A model generated the notes under the pieces. That model saw only the letters and a program-made list of their open reading frames with translations, was not told the origin of the DNA and made no database searches. Positions 59,302 through 64,000 of a stretch of DNA of 64,000 nt are shown here, one piece after another. Made by a program: the position numbers and the translations under genes. The stretch is taken from assembly GCA_903885795.1 (NCBI GenBank), contig CAISJV010000052.1:99534-163533 (forward strand). Reading direction: 5' to 3'. This DNA is from an uncultured delta proteobacterium. GTDB lineage: Bacteria > Desulfobacterota > Syntrophia > Syntrophales > UBA8958. Each line of letters begins with the position of its first letter. Position 1 is the first letter of the stretch.

Positions 59302-59709
59302 TCACCTCTGACCGGTAGCCAGATCCAACGCCCCGCGCAGATCGTCCAGGGTCCATTTTCCCTGGAAGAAAGCGGGTCCCGATCCGGTCGGAAAGCCGAC
59401 AAAGGAAATATCTTTCCCCTTCACCTTCAGGGTGGACTTGCCGTTGATCCAGATGATCAGGGGGACATGCTGGCGGATGCCCTTGCGCGCCATGAACGCT
59501 TCCCCGTCCGGAGTTTCAAAATCATGCCAGGAGACGTTAATCTTCTTGCCGTATCGATTGCAGAGATTCTGGATCTCTTTCACCGTCGGCATCAGGGGGC
59601 CGTGGCTCATGTAGAGGATTTCCACGGAAACGCTGGGGGCAGCCGGGATATTTGTGGGAATGCAAAAAAAGAGTGACAGGATCAAGCCGCACAAGATCAT
59701 TTTTTTCAT
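59302..59709 (-). CDS. Exported thioredoxin-fold protein lacking the CxxC motif
   Basis: 135 residues with a signal peptide (ILCGLILSLFFCIPTNIPAA). VEILYMSHGPLMPTVKEIQN has the strand-loop-helix of a thioredoxin, with the CxxC positions occupied by SHGP. The cis-Pro is kept in RQHVPLIIWING. With no catalytic cysteines it cannot do disulfide chemistry and may be a binding or scaffold subunit. Its start overlaps the ATPase stop (ATGA) and it lies 7 bp before the next permease. Confidence 0.75.
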   Translation of the reverse strand: MKKMILCGLILSLFFCIPTNIPAAPSVSVEILYMSHGPLMPTVKEIQNLCNRYGKKINVSWHDFETPDGEAFMARKGIRQHVPLIIWINGKSTLKVKGKDISFVGFPTGSGPAFFQGKWTLDDLRGALDLATGQR

Positions 59710-60377
59710 GACAACACCTCTCCGTCCTGCATGCGCAGGACGCGATCGGCCGTTTTGGCCAGTTCCGGCTCATGGGTAACCATCAGGATGGTCATGCCTT
59801 TCTGTCGATGCAAGTGGTTCAGGATCGCCATAATGGCGTCGCCCGTGGCCGTGTCCAGATTGCCCGTCGGTTCATCGGCGAAGACGATCTTGGGGTGATT
59901 GATCAGGGCGCGGGCAATAGCTACCCGCTGTTTCTCTCCCCCGGAGAGGGCGGCCGGCAGATGTTCCAAGCGGTGTGACAGTTCCATCTGGTCGAGGAGT
60001 TCCGTTGCCCGCCGCCGGCGCTCCGCTTCGGACATTTGCATGGGAAAGAGCGGCAGGGCCACATTTTCCCATGCCGAGAGCGTGGGAATCAGATTGAAGG
60101 ACTGGAAAATAAAGCCGACGTTCTCCCGGCGGAAGAGGGCGAGCTCGTCCTCCGAGGCGCCGGTGATCTCCTTGCCGGTGAGGAATGCCTGACCATGGGT
60201 GGGATGCTCCAATCCTGACAAAATGGAAAGTAGCGTGGTCTTGCCGCAGCCGGATTTGCCGACCAGGGAAACGAACTCGCCTTCCCGGACCGCCAGGGAG
60301 ACCCCCTTGACAACTTCCAGCTCGCCGTATGTTTTGGTCAGATCGATACCGACCAGAATATCCGATTTATTATTCAT
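59706..60377 (-). CDS. ABC transporter ATP-binding protein (LolD/MacB type)
   Basis: 223 residues. Walker A GKSGCGKTTLLS, signature LSGGEKQR, Walker B IVFADEPTGNLD and H-loop VTHEPELA. The first ATPase of the operon; its start overlaps the permease gene by 8 bp and its end overlaps the thioredoxin-fold gene by 4 bp, so translation is coupled through all three. Confidence 0.92.
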   Translation of the reverse strand: MNNKSDILVGIDLTKTYGELEVVKGVSLAVREGEFVSLVGKSGCGKTTLLSILSGLEHPTHGQAFLTGKEITGASEDELALFRRENVGFIFQSFNLIPTLSAWENVALPLFPMQMSEAERRRRATELLDQMELSHRLEHLPAALSGGEKQRVAIARALINHPKIVFADEPTGNLDTATGDAIMAILNHLHRQKGMTILMVTHEPELAKTADRVLRMQDGEVLS

Positions 60378-61620
60378 GCCTTAAAACCTCCGAGGGTTTG
60401 ATTTTGGAAATGTGTCTGCCCAGGAGCGCCCCTGTCAGGCCCCCGATGATCACGGAGAGAAGCAGGGCAAAGGCCGCCAAGGACAAGGGGATATGGACGG
60501 GAAGGCGCAGGGTTTTAAAGAGCGGGTCGCCGCCGCCGGGGAGAAAATGGGGGGTCGGGCTCATCTCCCAGGGAATGGGGATGTTGACGGTCATGAAACC
60601 CAGAGCGAAGGCGGCCGCCAGAGCGATCAGGAGCCCCAGGAGTCCGGCGGCGAAACCCTGGATGACCGATTCCGCCAGGAGTTGCATCGTGACGTTACGA
60701 TGGGTCCAGCCCACAGCCTTCATAACACCTATCTCTCTGGCCCGTTCTGCGACATTTCCCGCCATGGTTTTGAAGGCAATGAGGATAGCGATAATCATGG
60801 CAATAATCGAGGCGGCTAACGTGAATTTGTCCGACAGGGCAAAGAGACTGCCCAGGAGTTTCAGAAATGACTCCGGGGTGGCAACGGTAGCCTTTTCCCC
60901 GAGGATGCCTTTGATAGCCGCGGCGACGGCTGTGATCCGATCCTGATCGGCCCTGATAAAGAGGAGGTTGACATCTTCTCCGGCAAATGGGGATACGGAT
61001 TGCAAATTTTTTGATGCCGCCGCAATGGCCTGCGCCTCCGACAGCGGCAGGTAGAGATTGGCCACGGCGATTTTGGAGGCGTGGGACGCATCGATCAGGC
61101 CGACGACAGGATATGGCCTTCCGGCTACGTTAACATTGTCTCCAAGACGGATGCTGAATTGACGGGCGTAGGCTGCTTCCACGAGGGCCTCCGGTTTCCC
61201 GGTTTCGAGATAACGCCCCTCCATGATAAAGTTTTTAAGAATCGATGGTCCGACCGGATTATTTTGTTCGATTCCCAGCACGATCCAGGCCCGGTTCGGG
61301 TCGAAGATCCACAGGAGAACGGCTTTCCCCATACCCCGGATGCCCGGTATCGCCTTGATATCTTCTATTTCCTCCTCGCTGATCGTCACGGCGGAACAGG
61401 GGAAGACTGCGCCTGTAAGCTCCTGGGGTACATTTCCGGGTCTCTGCACCGTAATGTCGGCCCCAACCTCTTTCAGCGGCGCGCGCGCCGCCTCGCGATA
61501 AGCCAGGGACAGGACATTAAGGATAACGAAGAGCGCGATGCCGATGGAGAGACCGAGAACGGAAATGACCGTTCTTCGCTTTTGATGGGTAAGTTCCTTG
61601 AAAACGTAACGCAGATTCAT
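60370..61620 (-). CDS. ABC transporter permease (FtsX/MacB family)
   Basis: 416 residues with the FtsX four-helix plan. MNLRYVFKELTHQKRRTVIS leads into the first helix, RAREIGVMKAVGWTHRNVTM is the coupling segment, and the end is SKIKPSEVLRHE. The periplasmic domain (about 45-270) includes GIEQNNPVGPSILKNFIMEG. Second gene of the operon; its start overlaps the Spy-like gene's end by 4 bp. Confidence 0.9.
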   Translation of the reverse strand: MNLRYVFKELTHQKRRTVISVLGLSIGIALFVILNVLSLAYREAARAPLKEVGADITVQRPGNVPQELTGAVFPCSAVTISEEEIEDIKAIPGIRGMGKAVLLWIFDPNRAWIVLGIEQNNPVGPSILKNFIMEGRYLETGKPEALVEAAYARQFSIRLGDNVNVAGRPYPVVGLIDASHASKIAVANLYLPLSEAQAIAAASKNLQSVSPFAGEDVNLLFIRADQDRITAVAAAIKGILGEKATVATPESFLKLLGSLFALSDKFTLAASIIAMIIAILIAFKTMAGNVAERAREIGVMKAVGWTHRNVTMQLLAESVIQGFAAGLLGLLIALAAAFALGFMTVNIPIPWEMSPTPHFLPGGGDPLFKTLRLPVHIPLSLAAFALLLSVIIGGLTGALLGRHISKIKPSEVLRHE

Positions 61621-62138
61621 TCATTGCCTCCGGTGATGGGAACTGCGGGATTCGGTGGGAAGCCGGTCATACCGCCCCGGCTTCTAATGCCTTTGCCGGA
61701 ATCATAATTGCGCCTTGCGTCATAAGCCTGCACCTTTGCCTGCTGTTCGGGAGTCAGAACATTGAGGACATCCAGGCGGTGAGCGGCCAACTTCTCCCGT
61801 GTCTGACCGCGCAGGTTCGTCACATCCTTTTGCAAGTTGTTTATGTTAATCCGATCCAGTGTTGTTTGCAACCATGCTGATCGTAATTCGCGGCTCTTGC
61901 TGTATAGCTGATCCTTGAGCGGCTTGATCTCCCGCAAGTATTTTTCGTCCAGGAAGCATATCTGGGCGGCCTGTTCCGTTGACAGATCCAGGTTGGGATC
62001 GGCCAATACGACGGCGCCGTAGGGGGCGCTCCCGTAACCCATGCCGCCATCCGGGCCTCCCCGCCATGCATGGAGCACGCTTGCCGTTCCCAAAGTGAAA
62101 AGGAGCAGAATCGATAAAATGACCAGCGTCCTTTTCAT
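61617..62138 (-). CDS. Spy/CpxP-like periplasmic heavy-metal sensor/chaperone
   Basis: About 173 residues from ATG 62138 with a signal peptide (LVILSILLLFTLGTASVLHA). DLSTEQAAQICFLDEKYLRE and the helical KPLKDQLYSKSRELR region, then LNVLTPEQQAKVQAYDAR, show the paired LTxEQ motifs of Spy/CpxP/ZraP proteins. First gene of the ten-gene envelope operon, suggesting stress- or metal-dependent expression. The frame is open upstream to 62330 (MKKVAETIIKLILVFTVGRT), which could encode an extra N-terminal membrane segment; I consider the shorter form more likely. Confidence 0.8.
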   Translation of the reverse strand: MKRTLVILSILLLFTLGTASVLHAWRGGPDGGMGYGSAPYGAVVLADPNLDLSTEQAAQICFLDEKYLREIKPLKDQLYSKSRELRSAWLQTTLDRININNLQKDVTNLRGQTREKLAAHRLDVLNVLTPEQQAKVQAYDARRNYDSGKGIRSRGGMTGFPPNPAVPITGGNE

Positions 62139-62405
62139 GATCCTTTCTCCATCCGTTGGTAATCCATAGATGAGGCCGGTGACAGTAGGTAAAGGGTTTG
62201 ACAACAGGGATGAAAGAGTCCCCTTGTAGGCTCCCCCCTGGTAATAAATGTGCGGTATAAAGTAGCCGATCGTTCTTCCCACGGTGAAAACCAAAATCAG
62301 TTTGATTATTGTTTCGGCAACCTTTTTCACGGTTTCAACCTGTCTTTTCCTAATATTTTGATTTTATCTTCAGCAAGGGCTATGCCAGCGTTGGAAGAGT
62401 GTTCC

Positions 62406-62423
62406 TATATAATTGATTATATA
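62406..62423. promoter_or_regulatory. AT-rich palindrome in divergent promoter region
   Basis: TATATAAT-TG-ATTATATA has perfect 8-bp arms. It lies in the 479-bp divergent region between the envelope operon (minus) and the cstR-like gene (plus) and includes TATAAT-like boxes on both strands, so it may overlap a -10 element. Confidence 0.5.
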
Positions 62424-62476
62424 GAGCATATTTGATATTCATAAACAACATGATTGCATATACGATTCACGGCAGA

Positions 62477-62507
62477 CCATAAATGGATACCGTTTATCCA
62501 TTTATGG
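62477..62507. promoter_or_regulatory. 31-bp inverted repeat in divergent promoter region
   Basis: CCATAAATGGATA (62477-62489) and its exact complement (62495-62507) are separated by CCGTT. It is placed about 340 bp from the envelope operon and 110 bp before the cstR-like gene. No T-run follows, so an operator is more likely than a terminator. A further ATGGTATCCATG half-repeat follows at 62504-62515. Confidence 0.65.
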
Positions 62508-62596
62508 TATCCATGCGCATAATAAGTATCCACATATTCGTTGATGCAGGATTTGGAATGAAAAGCATTTGACAAAGGAAGGGGCAATGTTTAATA

Positions 62597-62613
62597 ATAC
62601 CCCTGGGGGGTAT
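62597..62613 (+). promoter_or_regulatory. CsoR/CstR-type operator overlapping the ribosome binding site
   Basis: ATACCCC-TGG-GGGGTAT is a perfect 7-3-7 inverted repeat with the GC-tract form known for CsoR/CstR-family operators. Its G-run (62605-62610) is also the only candidate Shine-Dalgarno, 6 nt before the ATG at 62617. Bound repressor would therefore cover the translation start region. Confidence 0.8.
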
Positions 62614-62616
62614 ATT

Positions 62617-62877
62617 ATGATTGACAGGAAAAAAATTATGGGCCGTCTGCTGCGAATCGAGGGACAGATTCGCGGTCTCCAGCGGATGGTGCAGAGCGAA
62701 GCGCCCTGCGTTGACGTCCTCGTTCAGGTGTCCGCCGTGACCTCGGCAATGAAAAAAACAGGGAATGCCATCATCCAGGCACGCCTGCAGGAGTGTATTG
62801 CTGAATCCTCTCAAGGCAGTGATCAGGCCTTGGATGATTTCCAGAAGGCCTTGTCCAGATACATTGACTTGGCTTAG
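62617..62877 (+). CDS. cstR: CsoR-family regulator with CstR-like cysteines
   Basis: 86 residues from ATG 62617. RRIEGQ-type helix (GRLLRIEGQIRGLQRMVQSE) and the rest match the CsoR/RcnR/FrmR family. Only two family ligand positions remain: Cys31 (APCVDVL) and Cys60 (ARLQEC). The His that makes CsoR a copper sensor is Arg56. This C31/C60 pair without His is the pattern of the persulfide sensor CstR. Downstream are a DUF2892 membrane protein and a rhodanese-like gene, as in sulfur-stress operons. Persulfide sensing is inference from residues and neighbours. A longer frame from 62569 is not used because it would include the operator. Confidence 0.85.
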   Translation: MIDRKKIMGRLLRIEGQIRGLQRMVQSEAPCVDVLVQVSAVTSAMKKTGNAIIQARLQECIAESSQGSDQALDDFQKALSRYIDLA

Positions 62878-62997
62878 GGGGATTGAAGAAGTGAAGAAGG
62901 CAAAAATGCCGAAAGTCAGCCGTTGATCGTGAAGGAAGAGTATTAATAAACAAGAATGGCCCGGTTCGATAAGCCGCCCGAATAAAGGAGGATGATT

Positions 62998-63189
62998 ATG
63001 AAATGTAATGTGGGTAATGCAGACAGGATGGTAAGGTATGTGATTGGTATTTGTATAATTTTATTGGGGTTTTATTTTCAGAGCTGGTGGGGCGCCGTTG
63101 GTCTCGTTTTCATATTGACAGGCACCATACGTTGGTGTCCGGCTTATATCCCCTTTGGCTTTTCTTCATGTGAATCCGATAAAAAATAG
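62998..63189 (+). CDS. DUF2892 (YgaP C-terminal-like) membrane protein
   Basis: 63 residues. MKCNVGNADRMVRYVIGICI then two membrane helices (IILLGFYFQSWWGAVGLVFI and the preceding segment) and CPAYIPFGFSSC. This is the DUF2892 family, found alone or fused to rhodanese (YgaP). ATG 62998 is 6 nt after GGAGG; ATG 62992 is too close. It likely works with the rhodanese downstream in sulfane sulfur handling at the membrane. Confidence 0.88.
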   Translation: MKCNVGNADRMVRYVIGICIILLGFYFQSWWGAVGLVFILTGTIRWCPAYIPFGFSSCESDKK

Positions 63190-63294
63190 AAAAAGGACAG
63201 GATTCTTGAAAGGCGAATGACTCATTAAGGCTGGTCCCATGGCCGACGGAGGCTTATTAAACATAACCCGTAAAATTTAAGGAGGAGGTTTTTT

Positions 63295-63885
63295 ATGAGA
63301 AAGACGAGATGGTTGAAAGTGTTATTGGTCCTGGCTCTGCTGTTTCTGCCCCTGACCGTCATGGCCAGAGACATGGATCCCATTGTGTCCACAAATTGGC
63401 TCCAGGATAATTTAAGCAACCCGAAACTGGTTATTGTGGATGTAAGAAAGACCGAGGAATATAAGGCAGGCCACATTCCCGGCGCCGTGAATGTTTTTTA
63501 CGGATCATGGGCAATCAAGAAAGGTGATCTTCTAAACGAGTTGCCGCCATTGGATGATTTGATGGATGCGATTGGCAGTGTGGGAATCGGGAAAGCGTCT
63601 TGGGTCGTTGTCGTTGGGAAGACGGAAAAAATTCCCGATCAGTTTGATATGACCCGCGTTGCCTGGACATTAAAGTTTGCCGGCATCGAAAATGCGTCCA
63701 TTCTCAACGGCGGCCAGGACCAATGGATAAAGGAAAAGAGGGCTTTGTCTCAGGAGATGGTGAAGGTGAAGGCAAAACCGTATCAGGCCATGGTGAACAA
63801 AAACCTTTTCGTAGACAAGAAATACGTGCTTGCAAAACTGGGCACGGCGACTATTGTGGATCCTAAATTCCCGACAAAATTATAA
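63295..63885 (+). CDS. Exported rhodanese-like protein, C-terminal domain truncated
   Basis: 196 residues with a signal peptide (VLLVLALLFLPLTVMARD). Residues about 30-150 form a rhodanese domain: KLVIVDVRKTEEYKAGHIPG and GAVNVFY, then ILNGGQDQWIKEK. The loop that carries Cys in active domains reads VVVVGKTEKI, with no Cys. A second domain begins (KKYVLAKLGTATIVDP) but stops after FPTKL. Tandem rhodaneses carry the catalytic Cys in that second domain, so this protein appears catalytically dead, or was cut by a premature stop. AAGGAGG precedes the ATG. Confidence 0.85.
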   Translation: MRKTRWLKVLLVLALLFLPLTVMARDMDPIVSTNWLQDNLSNPKLVIVDVRKTEEYKAGHIPGAVNVFYGSWAIKKGDLLNELPPLDDLMDAIGSVGIGKASWVVVVGKTEKIPDQFDMTRVAWTLKFAGIENASILNGGQDQWIKEKRALSQEMVKVKAKPYQAMVNKNLFVDKKYVLAKLGTATIVDPKFPTKL

Positions 63886-63935
63886 CAAGGATCGTGCAAA
63901 AACATTATAAATCAAGGATAAAGGCATTTTTTTGC

Positions 63936-63983
63936 TTGACTTTTCTGCCCATTCATAGGTATAATTATACCTATGAATGGGGG
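63936..63983 (+). promoter_or_regulatory. Promoter with 30-bp perfect palindrome
   Basis: TTGACT (63936-63941) and TATAAT (63960-63965) are 18 nt apart. A 30-bp perfect palindrome without spacer (63950-63979, half-site CATTCATAGGTATAA) covers the -10 element and the expected transcription start. This is a near-certain operator for a dimeric regulator. GGGGG at 63979-63983 is the ribosome binding site of the next gene. Confidence 0.85.
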
Positions 63984-63990
63984 TGTATAT

Positions 63991-64000
63991 ATGTCGCTTG
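63991..64000 (+). CDS. Start of a gene cut by the window edge
   Basis: ATG TCG CTT follows GGGGG by 7 nt and the strong promoter-operator by about 12 nt. Only three codons are visible, so the product cannot be named; the large palindrome suggests tight regulation. Confidence 0.5.

Overview
The window looks like a chromosomal segment of a Gram-negative anaerobe of the Desulfobacterota (former Deltaproteobacteria), most likely a syntroph or sulfur/metal-respiring relative of the Syntrophales. This is inferred from gene content: a complete Mla phospholipid transport operon, an LpxL-type acyltransferase and outer-membrane barrels (outer membrane present), a Tat-exported molybdopterin oxidoreductase with an iron-sulfur partner and a triheme cytochrome, a VKOR/DsbA-like thiol oxidation pair, and a CstR-like persulfide regulator with a rhodanese-like gene. 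No rRNA, complete tRNA or CRISPR array was seen.

Layout. (1) 1-3.1 kb: the end of an unknown gene, a flavin reductase, an AlkD-type DNA glycosylase fused to a small antitoxin-like tail, a small basic protein and a RhuM-Fic/Doc protein. (2) 3.3-14.2 kb: one tightly overlapping type I restriction-modification operon, hsdM, DUF4062/RecG-like ATPase, KilA-N remnant, HEPN-like small gene, hsdS, fic, hsdR, YgjP-like metallopeptidase. (3) 14.5-19.9 kb: an AAA/DUF4143 ATPase, Tex, a further Fic protein and a gene remnant. (4) 20.0-27.5 kb: an exported hydrolase; a zinc ABC operon led by a ribbon-helix-helix/zinc-ribbon regulator with a clear promoter-operator; YaiI and YwbE proteins; a DEAD-box helicase; a 125-bp inverted-repeat element. 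(5) 27.7-32.3 kb: an NCS2 permease fused to an ATPase-like domain, then about 2.9 kb of decayed DNA (gas vesicle remnant, tRNA 3' fragment, IS remnants, broken oxidoreductase) with one apparently intact zinc-ribbon gene. (6) 32.3-35.2 kb: a flavoprotein/methyltransferase operon behind a palindromic operator.

(7) 35.3-40.2 kb: mlaEFDCA plus an outer-membrane barrel. (8) 40.9-46.2 kb: a MacA/MacB-type four-gene ABC efflux operon and a penicillin-binding endopeptidase. (9) 46.3-52.4 kb: VKOR, DsbA-like protein, ArsR regulator, then cytochrome, FeS protein and molybdopterin oxidoreductase. (10) 52.8-62.1 kb: an LpxL-like acyltransferase facing a ten-gene minus-strand envelope operon (Spy-like chaperone, three FtsX/MacB permeases, two ATPases, a thioredoxin-fold protein without cysteines, a 37-residue membrane peptide, a LolA-like protein and a barrel). 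(11) 62.6-64.0 kb: a CstR-like regulator, a DUF2892 membrane protein, a truncated rhodanese, and a 30-bp perfect palindrome over the promoter of a gene that begins at the window edge.

The strongest candidates for something new are the composite restriction locus with a frame-shifting 11-bp repeat, the ten-gene envelope operon, the zinc-ribbon RHH control of znu, and the CstR operator that doubles as a ribosome binding site. All function calls are from reading motifs by eye; no database search was run.
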